Assembly (NCBI GenBank): GCA_001692895.1
Contig: KV748221.1
Coordinates: forward strand, 785,056-849,055
Source: Cenococcum geophilum 1.58
Lineage: Eukaryota; Ascomycota; Dothideomycetes; Gloniales; Gloniaceae
Direction: 5' to 3'
DNA length: 64,000 nt
Translations under genes and position numbers: made by a program
Shown here: positions 25,234 through 35,499 of the stretch, piece by piece
How positions within the stretch are numbered: the stretch's first letter is position 1
Layout: each line of letters opens with the position of its first letter
The notes under the pieces: model-generated
The model's database searches: none
What the model saw: the letters and a program-made list of their open reading frames with translations, nothing else
What the model was told of the DNA's origin: nothing

Positions 25234-26244
25234 TTAATGCCTATGCCCCTCCATAACAATACGACGCCAGTCATCACCATATTCACTCTCCCAAATATTT
25301 GCAATCTCCTTGGCTACTTCCTCGCTGACGTCTTTCCATTCCTCATTTACACGCTCCTCGTGCTGCGCTCGAGTTGTGATATCAAAACAGTGCCCTGCCC
25401 AGATTCCGCGGTGAATATTACGGTTGTATTTCCTACCATCGATGTTGACAGACGGATCTGAGGACCAGCAGATGCGCGATAAGACAACTTCGCCGAAGCC
25501 GATAACGTCGATATTAGGTCCATGGATATATTCGGGCCTTAGGGCAATAGCATCGGAACGGACGTACTCTCGCGTCTTTAGATTGCGCAGGATCCAAGGC
25601 TGATCCTTAGGGTAGAACTGTGAAAATTCTGGGTTTACTATTTTCCTTACTTCAGATCTATCAGAGCCGGACATCCGACAATACTGTTTGTAGTAGTTCT
25701 TTGATAAAAGTTGGGTAAATAACGTAGTCGGGAACTTAACACTGATTGTAGCATATACGTAGGCCCAGTTAGCGAGCGTCATTGGCCGTTCTTCCTCCTC
25801 TAGAAGCTCTTCCTCCTCTAGAAGCTCTTCCTCCTCTAGAATCTCTTCTTCCTCTAGAAGCCCTTCCTCTACTAGAAGCCGCCGTCGCAACTCACTTTCC
25901 TTATTTTCCATGGAACGTTCCTCGTCTTCCGTAAAGAGCCCTGGGGGGTGATCCCCAGCTTCAACATAATCGCCCACGCAGAGTATACGTTTACCCGCCC
26001 AAGGCCCCAGAAAGGACATAAAATATGTCTGAATATGTCTCCGGCCGATGCTCTAAAAGTACCGATTTGTGAGGCCAAGGCTGAGAACATCTGTGATGTC
26101 GAGCTTCTCGAAGATTAAGTAGTGCAGTTCGGCTGCGAGGCTAGAAAACTTAGGGGCATTTGCCTTGATCTGTCCCGGTTCAGAGACAGCATCGCCCCGC
26201 AACTTCTCTTTCTTCTTGCGTGGTTCTGTCGGCTGCTTGTCCAA
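25234..26244 (-). pseudogene. F-box protein gene with one nonsense codon
   Basis: Read through one stop, this is a single-exon gene of about 336 aa. A basic N-terminus is followed by an F-box-like segment at about residues 33-63 (FSSLAAELHYLIFEKLDITDVLSLGLTNRYF), the module that would bind Skp1 in an SCF ubiquitin ligase. Codon 64 (26055-26053) is TAG. Translation resumes in the same frame as SIGRRHIQTYFMSFLGPWAGKR. The C-terminal half has SQFYPKDQPWILRNL, SRICWSS and GIWAGHCFDITT, blocks I recognise from a conserved F-box family in Aspergillus and its relatives. The family usually has W at this place, so TGG to TAG is the simplest change. An intron is not needed to explain the break. The acidic LLEEEE repeat sits between the halves. 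Confidence 0.85.
25791..25879 (-). repeat. 18-bp tandem repeat in the F-box gene
   Basis: About five copies of an 18-bp unit, TTCCTCCTCTAGAAGCTC on the plus strand, encode repeats of the type E-L-L-E-E-E. Units differ by single bases, the outer ones most. The length is a multiple of three, so the frame is kept. Confidence 0.85.
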
Positions 26245-26729
26245 ACCATTAGCTCTCTTACGCTTTGTAGATTGGACATTAACGGGGAACGGATTCGTTC
26301 CCTGTTTCGCGCGTTCTTCCTTAAGATGGTGCGAATCCTGGCTTTAATGATCATCAGCAGCTATGTTAGAGACGATCTATGAACTCACGCCAAGATCACG
26401 GGCCGAACTGGCACAGCGAGCACCTCTACTATGGACCTGGGAGAACCACTAAAGAGGAACTCGCCGAGTTTCCCATAAGCAGGTAGCACTTCCTGTGCAC
26501 TTGGACAGGCAATATAGAAAATTTGGCCCATTTCGTAAGCGGTAGAGAAAATGCGAGGGTAGAATTTGAGAACGGGCCGAAGTGATAATGACTGTGCCGC
26601 GGTTTTGGCGAGCTGCCAAGCTCGCATTGCATTGGCCGCAGCCACTTGGTGAGGTGCGTTTCAAAAGTCTTTGCCACCAAGCCAGGTTACCGCCAAGGCA
26701 TAATAAGCGTTCCACCAAGTTTGTTTTTA
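26245..26729. other. Spacer between F-box gene and DNA transposon
   Basis: This is the upstream flank of the F-box gene. Minus-strand frames up to 113 codons occur at 26385-26790, but they overlap in different frames and show no domain. It borders the left TIR of the pogo-like element. Confidence 0.35.
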
Positions 26730-26942
26730 ACATAGTTGACCAGGAAGCGAGCCACCCCACACATACGTAGTACAGGTGATATTTGATCAATTTATAATAA
26801 AATCAACAACGAGCTTATATATATTCTAAATAGGCCAAATTAAAGCTTTTATACTACCATTTTGATCGCGATATCACTTAAATTAATTTGTCTACGTTTT
26901 TATGGTGATATAGACCCGTGCGCCGACCAACTACACAGGCGG

Positions 26943-27128
26943 TGTTACGGCTCGTACAAATGCTTCTGAACCGAAGCTTGTAGAATGCTGTATTACGAAG
27001 ATACTAAGCTGAGGAGCAGAAGAAGGTTGAGGAAAGGACAGGTCTATATACACGAGCCAAGTCTCCAAGCGAGCCCCTGACTAGGCTGCATGTAGACGTC
27101 GCAGGGGCAGTGCCCCAGCGCCGTCACA
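26943..27128. repeat. Solo LTR, 186 bp, GGCGG duplication
   Basis: A 186-bp segment starts TGTTACGGCTCG and ends GCGCCGTCACA. It is flanked on both sides by GGCGG (26938-26942 and 27129-27133). No internal region is present, so it is a solo LTR left by recombination. It is GC-richer than its surroundings and hardly RIP-mutated. It lies inside the pogo-like element. Confidence 0.85.
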
Positions 27129-27272
27129 GGCGGCTACCATATTCCTGACGTCCCTTTCCAGATTAACGACCTATTAATCCACTTATTTATAGGCTATGGA
27201 TCACAATATATAAGAGAGGTAGGCCTAATCTTAATTATATTTACCGGGGTTTAGAACGGCTCTACTTAATAT

Positions 27273-27497
27273 TGTTAGCGACTTAGTCAATCGAGGCATG
27301 AGCACGGTATGAGGGACGTGCAAGCCTGTACAATTGGATTGTCTATAAACAAGAATCTAAAGCTAGAGAAAGGAAAGGAGAAGAAGAGCAGCGCCGGTCG
27401 AAGTAGGGTTCTTTTATATGGTCCTCTAGTCACGTGACCGTAAAGTTCTGCCAAGTTCTGCCACTAAGTTCTGCCGTTTTCTGCCAGTGCCGTAATA
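27273..27497 (-). repeat. Gypsy A 3' LTR
   Basis: 225 bp, starting TGTTAGCGAC and ending GCCGTAATA (originally TAACA). Near its end it carries three close copies of AAGTTCTGCC. It keeps TCACGTGACC, which the partner LTR has lost. Confidence 0.9.
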
Positions 27498-30400
27498 TTA
27501 CCCCCCCCTCCGCAAAAGCCTGCCCTTAGGCTTTATATATCCGTATTATACCTATAGGGCGTTTTTATCTTTATGTTCTTCCGGTAGCCTATTATTTTTA
27601 CTATACTAGCACTCTATCTACTTGTCTAGGTACTTTAGGGGTCCTAGTTTACTAGGGTAACGGTTATAGAATTCTTAAAGCTTATAGGGACTGCCAATAA
27701 AGTTCTATATAGGGTACTAAGTAGGATCTAGGTTATAGCCTTTCCAACTAACGCGGTACTTTAACGTTTTCCGTACTAGTTTATAGGCTAGTATTTCTTT
27801 AATTTCCTATTCGTTATCGCCACTGACTTAAATTGGTAGGGGAGGTTTGTTCTTTTATTTAGGTAATGGGTTATTTACGGCCTTCTGTAGCTTATCTAGT
27901 AAGAAAATAGGGTAAATCTTAATTAAATCTGGGAGCTTTACTTTATACGAGTTGCCTATTTTTTTAAGTACCGTATACGGCCCTATTATCTAATAGTTTA
28001 GCTTATAGTTAGGCCGTTCCGTTTTCTAGTTCTTTGTTATAACCTAAACTATATTACCTACGGTAAAGTTAGGCTCTTACCTATGCTTATTTGCCTATTA
28101 TTGCATTAATTTTTAGGCCTTTTCTAAGTTCGTACGGGCTACCATCTAGGCTTCTTCTAAGCGCTTGGCGTACTGCTAGGCTTCCTTATAAGATAGTTTC
28201 TTACGTATAGTCTATGGTCCTTCTGGCCTATCCCAGTTAAAGCTTATTTAGGGTAAATACCCTATTTCTAGTTAGATAGGTACAAATCCTATAAAGTTAT
28301 AGGGTAGGGTCGCCTGGGCGTAGTCTATAAGGGGTAGTAGTTTACCCTAGTTGTCCTAGAAGTAGTTAATAAAGGGCCGAAGTCTCTGGTCTAAGTATTA
28401 ATTTATAATCTCTATCTAGCTATCTGTCTAGGGGTAGTACGCTATAGAAAGCTTTAGCCTAATCCCTAGGATTTAGGTAAACTTGTTCTAGAAAGCCAAT
28501 ATAAACTATAGTCTGCGGTCTAATATAATAGTATCTAGTAGTCCGTAAATTTGGTAGATATAATAGATGTATAGTCGGGCCGCCTCTTTAATATCGATAT
28601 TCTTATAATAGGGGATTAAGAAAGGGCGCTTGCTAAAACGGTTAACTAAGATTATAACTATATTATAACTATTACGGTCTACTAGTAGTTTATAGAAGTC
28701 TATAGAGATATACTAGTACTAGGGGCGCTCTAGTATCGGGAGTGGCTTTAATAGTCCTGGGGTCTTATCTCGTGGGATTATAGACCTCTAGTAGTTGTTG
28801 CAGTTCCGTATATAACGGTTAATATCTATAACTATTCCGGGCTAGTAGTAACGGTTACTAATAATCTTATAGGTTTTATTTTTTCTGGGGTGGGCCGTAG
28901 AGACCTAGGTATGTGCTTTGGTAATAAGCTAGGTTTATAAGTTCTATTCTTCTACTACTACTAGCCGTTCCTAGTGCTTAAGCAGTCTATTTTCAAGGGA
29001 CTATAGGCTAGTAATATCCTTTGCCTTTTTGCGGTACTCCTGTAGAGAAGGGTCCGTACGGTTTATTTATAGTAGTTTATTAATAAGGTTAAATTCCGTA
29101 GGGTTAATAGGATATATCTCGGCGCTCGAAGATTTAGTACTTAGTTCTTCCCGTATCTAAAGGTTAAGGTGCTCTAGTTATAGTAGCGTCTAGGTCCGTA
29201 ATAAGATCTTTATAGCTATTTGGTTATTTAGGTCCTGTTTATACCTTATAAGAGCGTCTATATGGTTAGTAGCGCCGGGCCTATATATAATTAGAAAGTT
29301 AAACTAAGATAGGACATCCGCCTAGCGCGCCTACCATGCCGTAAGGGCTTTTGTTGTTATAAAATATTCTAAGGCCTTATAATTTAAAACCACTTAGATA
29401 GGTTTAGGAGTCCCTTCTAGCTATACTCGCTAATGCTAAAAGCTATAGATAATAGCCAATATTTCTTTATTATAAATTGGGTAGTTTAGCTTAGCATTTA
29501 CTATAGTCTTTAAGTAGTAAGTAATAGGGTGCTATTCCCTGTCCGTCTGCTTCTAGGAATAAACGCTAATAATAATACTATCTAAGGCATCCGTTTCTAG
29601 TATTAAGGGCCGTTCTAGGTTAAAGTACGCGAGTAAAGGAGCGGAGACTAGCCATTTCTTAAGTTTATTAAAAGCCTGCCTATATACGGTATTAAAGTAG
29701 AAGGGCTAGTCCTTTATTATAAGGCGGCTAAGGGGCCGAGTAATCCTGCTATAGTTCTTAATAAAGCGTTAGTAGAAGTTATAGAAGCCTAGGAATAACT
29801 ATATCCCTTTTATAATCCGTGGTGGTTCCTATTAATTAATTACAGCCGTCTTTTCTAGGTCTACCTCGATTCCGTCCGTACTAATAATAAACCTTAGGTA
29901 CTTTATTTACTTTATACTAAACTCCAACTTTTTAATATTGGCCTAGAGGCCAGCCTTATAGAGCCGTTGTAGGACCTTATAGACGTGCTCCTTATATTTT
30001 AACTTATTTTTAGAGTAAATTATAATATTATCTAGGTAGGCTATATAGAAGTCGTTAAGGTAGTTAAAGAGTACATCGTTTATATATCGTTGGTACGTAG
30101 TAGGTCCGTTAATTAGTCTAAAGGGAAGTACTTTATATTTATATAATCTGTATTAAGTCCGAAATATAGTAAGGTCTATAGATCTAGGGTTTATCCTAAT
30201 TCGGTAGAAGGCCTAGCGGATATTAAGCTTTATAAATACCTTAGCTCTATTTATTTAGGCTAGCGTCTTATCTAATAAGGGTAGCGGATAACGGTCTTTG
30301 CGGGTTATATTATTAAGCTTATAATAGTTAATATAGAAATAAAGTCCTCTATTTAGCTTTTTTATAAAGAAAATAGGGGAGACGAATGGGGCCTAACTAG

Positions 30401-32949
30401 GCTTAATAAACCCCTTTACTAGGTTATCTACAATATACTATTTAGTGGCCTATAATTCGGCAATAGATTATTTATAAAGGGGGGTATAGCTAAGGACATT
30501 TTTCTTATCTAGTTTAATCTTAATCTTATAGTTATATAGTCGGTAGGGTGGGAGCATATTAGATGCTGCCTTAGAGAATACGTCCTTAAACTCTTAGTAC
30601 TAATAGGGTAGTTTCCGTTCTACTAGCTCCTTATCTATAAGCTTATCCTTCTCTTAGGCTAGGGTCTCTTTTTCTTTAATTATTTAATTAATTTTATATA
30701 AGCTAGTTATAAAGGTAACGGTATCCGGCTAAACTAAGTTCTAGTAGAATCCTATAGCGCTAATATAGCAGATATTAACTAGTGGGAGGTTTGTAGGTTT
30801 CTTTACAGATATCCGTTAGGCCGTATTTTGCGGTATAAGGTTTATAGTTTTCCTTAGCTCGCGTTCTATTTTCTATAAGTTATCCTTCTAGTTTATTAGT
30901 TTAGTATACCGTCTAATGTTCCTGGCCTTCTATTATGGCTGCGTAGGGCCTAGGTTCTCTACCGGGGACTTAGGTAGATCACTGTTGACTTCCTAAGTTT
31001 ATAGTGCGGGTGGCGTAATATAGGTAGTCTAGGGGCGGTGTAGTATACGGATCCGTTACGGGTTAAGCTATATATCCTTCTTAAAGGCCCGGTCTCTACG
31101 TATAGTATCGGCCTAGTAGATAGTATTAATTTAGGGTTATACTAGGTTTTCTATTATAATGCTAATTTCTTTTATAAAAGAAGGGGTTAGGGGTATAGTT
31201 TTAGGCTAGATAAGCCGTCTGCTTTATATATTAAGCTATAAGCCTAAATAGGCTAGCCATTTCCTTTTTAAGATTATATTATAGCTTCTAAGGTCCGTAA
31301 TTAGGAAGGGGATATTATACTACCTTCGCCTATTAACGCGGAGGTGTATACGCAAAATACTTATAATAGGTTGCCCTACCTATCCGTTATACCCGCGAAT
31401 AGGAATTAGTTTAGGCAGGCCTTCTATAGGTATATTAAGAAAGTTAGCCAGCTTTACGGCATACTAAGTATTAATTAGGGTAAAGGCATTTGCTCTAGAG
31501 TTAGCTAAGGTAGAGATTAAAACTTAGTATCTATTACGGAATAAAGTATAAGGGATAGTGCAGCTTTTTTTACTAACTAGCTAACCTAGATTAATATATA
31601 ATATATTAATCCCTTTTAACCCTAGAGAGGAGTCTTTCTCTAGGGTTCCTCTTTTTCCAACTTTATACTATTTTCCTAGATTAACAGAACCTTGTCCGCT
31701 TTTACCTTTATTAGGCAGTTCCTTATAGGGTAGCCTTTTTAACCGTATAAGAAGCAAGCCCCTTAATTGCTGAGGGCCTATATATAGGGGTCACTGTAGG
31801 TAGGCCGAGTAAGCGCTTAGCCCGCGGCTAGGCTAGCTATACGGCTAGTTACTAGGTTAGCGGCTAGTATAGTAGGCGTTATGGGTTAAACTAGGGTATT
31901 ACGGGCCGTTCTTATATTGCTTATAGCTTAATTTAGGGGATTCTTAGCCTTTATCCGGTTAGCTTATACCTTAATTTAACGGAGGCCTTGGTTAATAGCT
32001 AGGCAGTGGTCTATAAGTTCTTTTAACGTCTATACAGTAGTAAAAGCTGGTAGTACGGCCCGCTATAGGTCTAGGGTAAGCTTATTAAAGAGGTCTGGAA
32101 GTAGGTCTTCCTAGGGAATCTAGGCTTATCCGGCTAGGTATAAGAAGTAGGTCTAAAAGGCCGAAAAGGTCTCCGTTGTTTTTATATTTAGACTTTTATA
32201 GCTAAGGCGGGCGTTCTATACCCTAAAAGGGTCCTTATAGATAGAAGATAGGTAGTCGATTATTTCTTCTTTAGAAAGGAAGGGTTCTACTAAGTCCTAG
32301 GCGTATCGCGGACGTAGATGCGTCTATATATCTCCGCCGGTACGGCCGAAAACGTAGGCCATTTTGGCTTAAGTAGTAGGGAAGTAGTTCGCATTAACTT
32401 TGAGCTTATTCTGCAATTAAAGCTTCCAATTATTAAATATAGGGTCGGCTCCGTCTATAAGCAACGGGGGGTCTATAACCTTTACGGACCGCAACGATCC
32501 TAATACTGTACGTTAGGCTAGGGCCTTAAAAACTATAGTAAGTCTGTCTAATAGGTCCTTACTAAATGTAGGGGTGCTTCTAGTTTTAAGTAGTTCTCGT
32601 AGCCGTTTAATTTCGGTATTAGCTACTACGAGCTCCGCCTAAGGGGTTAAGACATTAATTGTTTCTTCGTCTGAGACGTTTATAGGTCCTATAGCTGCTT
32701 TACCTACTACTGTGTTTCATGGCATGGCGCTAGGGTGTTAGGTAATTCTAGGTAATTTCGTTAGGGGTTCTAGTCTATGCGTGTCTTATAGGTCCTTTCC
32801 TTAGGGTTCTATTCTTTTCCTTTAGGTTCTATCCTTATGGTCCTAGTAATGTCCTTAGGGTCCTATTCTATGTCCTTATCCTATTTGTGGTCCTATAGAT
32901 ATATTTAAGTTTCTTCTTAGAAAGAAAGGATGGTTTAAGCTTTAGATAA

Positions 32950-33174
32950 TATTAGCGACTTAGTTAATTAAGGTATAAGTATAGTATAAGGGACGTGCAA
33001 GCCTATATAATTGGATTGTCTATAAACAAGAATCTAAAGCTAGAGAAAGGAAAGGAGAAGAAGAGCAGCGCTGGTCGAAGTAGGGTTCTTTTATATGGTC
33101 CTCTAGTTACGTAACCGTAAAGTTCTACTAAGTTCTGCTACTAAGTTCTACCGTTTTCTGCCAGTGCCGTAATA
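32950..33174 (-). repeat. Gypsy A 5' LTR
   Basis: 225 bp, same length as its partner. It is more mutated (TATTAGCGAC start, TTACGTAACC in place of TCACGTGACC). It is followed by AATAT. Confidence 0.9.
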
Positions 33175-33179
33175 AATAT

Positions 33180-34980
33180 AGCAATATTAAGCTCTAGTAG
33201 AGTCATTCCTTCCTTATACTTCCTTTAAGTTGACTTTTATACGGAGGCCTTCTGCTTTTATAGATCTTTAGATTTTAATTAATTAACGTCTTCCTAACTA
33301 AGAACTCTGCCCTTATTAAGGAGTTGCTAGCTTAACTTCTTGTTAATATAAAGGCTTTAATATTTTTATTTTCTTCCCTTTGGATATAGGAGTTGGTTAT
33401 AAAGCCTATTAAGCTTTAAATAGCTTTCTAAGACGCCAATAAGTTAGAGTCTTAAGTAAGCCGTTAGGTCACGCTGTTGTTAATTTATTAATTTAATTAT
33501 ATGGAGATTTGATTTCCGTTATAGTTCTTAACATCTTTAAAGTGCGTAAAGTAGTAGGTATATTTAATTCCTTTATATCCTAGCTTTTAGAAGGCTCTAT
33601 ATGGGTAAAAGTCTTTAAAATAGTGGTAGGATTATAAGGTAGAAGGTCTATAGCTTTTTAAGCGCTGCTGATTATATTATAGATAAATACCTATATACGT
33701 GCCTTTGGGTAAAGCTTTAAAAAATATTTTTTATTAATACCTAAGTGGCTATATTAATAGAAGTTGTCTACTTATTTCCTATAGTAGTAAGAAAGTAGCC
33801 TAAAATAACCTATATTTAGTAGTTAAAGCTTATAAGTTAAATAAGGTAGTAGGGCTACTAGGATAATTTTGTACGCAAGTATATACTTAATAAATTGCTA
33901 GGTAAGGTAGCTTAAATAATTATCTATTAAAAGCAGGTGATATTACTATATTTTACTGTTAGAATTTTTCACAAGGCATCTTATATATTTATTACAACAT
34001 TTAATATAATATAGACCTAATGTAACGTGTCCCGCCTCTATGTCGCTATACGGCCAAAAAGATATAGAGTGCTTTCGCAGTTATTCGTAAGCGCAGCGGG
34101 ATCTAATATATATACTCTTACACCTAAGGAGTTATCTGTCTACCTACTAGGGGAAGTAGTATATATATATCCGCAAAGGCCCTTATTTTACTTACTAATT
34201 TAATACTATCCTTCTAAGTAGGTTTACGCCTCCTAAATTAAGAAGGTAGGCAGTAGAGAGCTATTAGTGTAAATTATCTTAATAATAGACACTAATTTAC
34301 GAGAGCCTAGCTATATAACTATTAAAATTTTTAACTTCTCCCTATATATCTTGCCTAATATAATTACCCGGGCCACTACTATAAGGCCTAGTATTACCCC
34401 CTTCTTATTAAAGTTGCTAATAAATTTTAAATACTTAACTTAATATCGCTTATAAACGGCACGGAAGAATATAAACTAATTACATATAACTACTAAATTA
34501 TTATTCTAAGCTCTTTAACAGTTAAGCTAATAACTTAATATAGTGCTAAGACTGTAGCGTTAAACGAATCTCTACCCCTAATACTTACCTATAGTTTAGC
34601 CTTTTCCTAAAAAGAAATAAGCCATTTTTAAGAGCATATTAACCTTTAATAGAAGGCCCTAGGATTAACATTTGTGGATCTATTTAATAATTTGCTATTT
34701 TTGTAAAGGATATAATAAACTTAAGTAAGTTTTGTGTCGTAGGAGATGGCCAGTAAAATAATATCTAACGGTAGATTAAGTTGCTTTATGGGCGCTAAAG
34801 GCCTTGCGAATTAACGGCTTAACATTAGAAGAAAGATCTTATATAATATTTTATATAGTAGTCTCGGCTTCGCGAGAGGGCAAGGATTGATTTGGCATTT
34901 TATAATATGCTAAGGCTTTTGATTGGTGCAATTTGCTATGAAATAAAAAATGGTAGGAATATTCTTGTGTGGCTCGCTAC
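33180..34980 (-). pseudogene. pogo-type transposase remnant
   Basis: Right-hand body of the pogo-like element. The minus strand at about 34480-34260 reads ...FISNFNKKGVILGLIVVARVIILGKIYREKL... in short pieces between stops, which fits the DDE_1 transposase core. A 102-bp solo LTR interrupts it at 34021. The remainder (33180-34000) is AT-rich and gives no clear motif. Function, when alive, would have been cut-and-paste transposition at TA. Confidence 0.6.
34021..34122. repeat. Solo short LTR, 102 bp, CCTAA duplication
   Basis: It begins TGTAACGTG and ends CTCTTACA, so the ends are TGTAA...TTACA. CCTAA flanks it on both sides (34016-34020 and 34123-34127). A second copy lies at 53142-53242. 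At about 100 bp this is in the size range of TRIM/SMART-type elements. Orientation is unknown. Confidence 0.85.
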
Positions 34981-35013
34981 GTAGGGTGGCTCGCTTCCTG
35001 GTCAACTACGTTA

Positions 35014-35202
35014 GTAGCTTAATTCTATAGCTTTTAAGTTTTTTTTAATATTCTAAATAGCTATCTACTGCTAAACGTTTTATAGGGGGTTCTAACTTAG
35101 CTACGAGGGCTTAAATTATAGCGCTTAGAGCTTATAGAATCTTAACTGCTAAAATTAATATGCGGATCGTTGGGTAGCTAACGAAAACTCTTACCTTAGA
35201 AG
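35014..35202. other. AT-rich gap between two DNA transposons
   Basis: Short RIP-mutated stretch between the TA of the pogo-like element and the inverted repeat at 35203. Nothing is recognised in it. Confidence 0.4.
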
Positions 35203-35463
35203 CTTAGACTAAGAAATCGATTGCGGATATAGGAATACAGGGTATCCGACCTCCGGTGTCCCCCCCCTAAGGTGTACGCGCGACACACACCTAATTTCGC
35301 TACGTCTGCAGCTAAATTAGTATGTAGAGCTAGCAGGAAGGGGTGTAGTACATGGCCAGGGCTTGAGCCACGGCCCACTTTGACCTAGAAGCTCGAATTT
35401 AAAGCTATTCTAAACTTCTCTCCCTTACTAAAAATCGTGATATCTGCTTCGGATCGTGGTGTT
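35203..35463 (-). repeat. Inverted repeat, left copy
   Basis: It matches 63130-63409 in reverse orientation with few differences; the right copy has about 20 extra bases. Composition is GC-richer than the flanks. It contains an open frame on the minus strand with the same peptide blocks as the right copy (HPFLLALHTNLAADVAKLG). Confidence 0.85.
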
Positions 35464-35499
35464 ATAAAGTTTCTTCCTCTTCTTAATATAAGCTCTAAA

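Larger units (their letters stand above)
27273..33174 (-). mobile_element. Ty3/gypsy chromovirus-type element A
   Basis: 5902 bp, bounded by 225-bp LTRs (27273-27497 and 32950-33174) and an AATAT duplication (27268-27272 and 33175-33179). A polypurine tract (GGAGGGGGGGGTAA on the minus strand) abuts the left LTR, so transcription runs leftward. In minus-strand order I see a zinc knuckle near 31760-31690, a protease region near 31600-31200, RT near 30420-29900 (IAYLDNIIIYS at about 30045), RNase H and integrase down to about 28200, and a decayed chromodomain-type end near 27850. RT before integrase is the gypsy order. YLDD has become YLDN, and stops are dense. It was inserted into the pogo-like element. 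Confidence 0.9.
26730..35011 (-). mobile_element. pogo-like DNA transposon with nested insertions
   Basis: Inverted ends of about 30 bp, ACATAGTTGACCAGGAAGCG at 26730 and its near-perfect inverse ending at 35011, are each flanked by TA (26728-26729 and 35012-35013). This is the Tc1/mariner signature. After removing gypsy A and two solo LTRs, about 2.1 kb remains. A decayed transposase on the minus strand (about 34900-33200) shows the DDE_1/pogo block NFNKKGVILGLIV, followed by SRKLVSIIKIIYTNS. This matches the family pattern NxDEKGxxIG...GSREWVTxxxxxCADG with D/E changed to N/K and W to stop or Leu. The copy is RIP-mutated and inactive. Confidence 0.8.

Noticed and set aside
26385..26790. Minus-strand frames upstream of the F-box gene as a gene
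   Set aside because: Three overlapping frames with no domain; the segment also runs into the pogo-like TIR.
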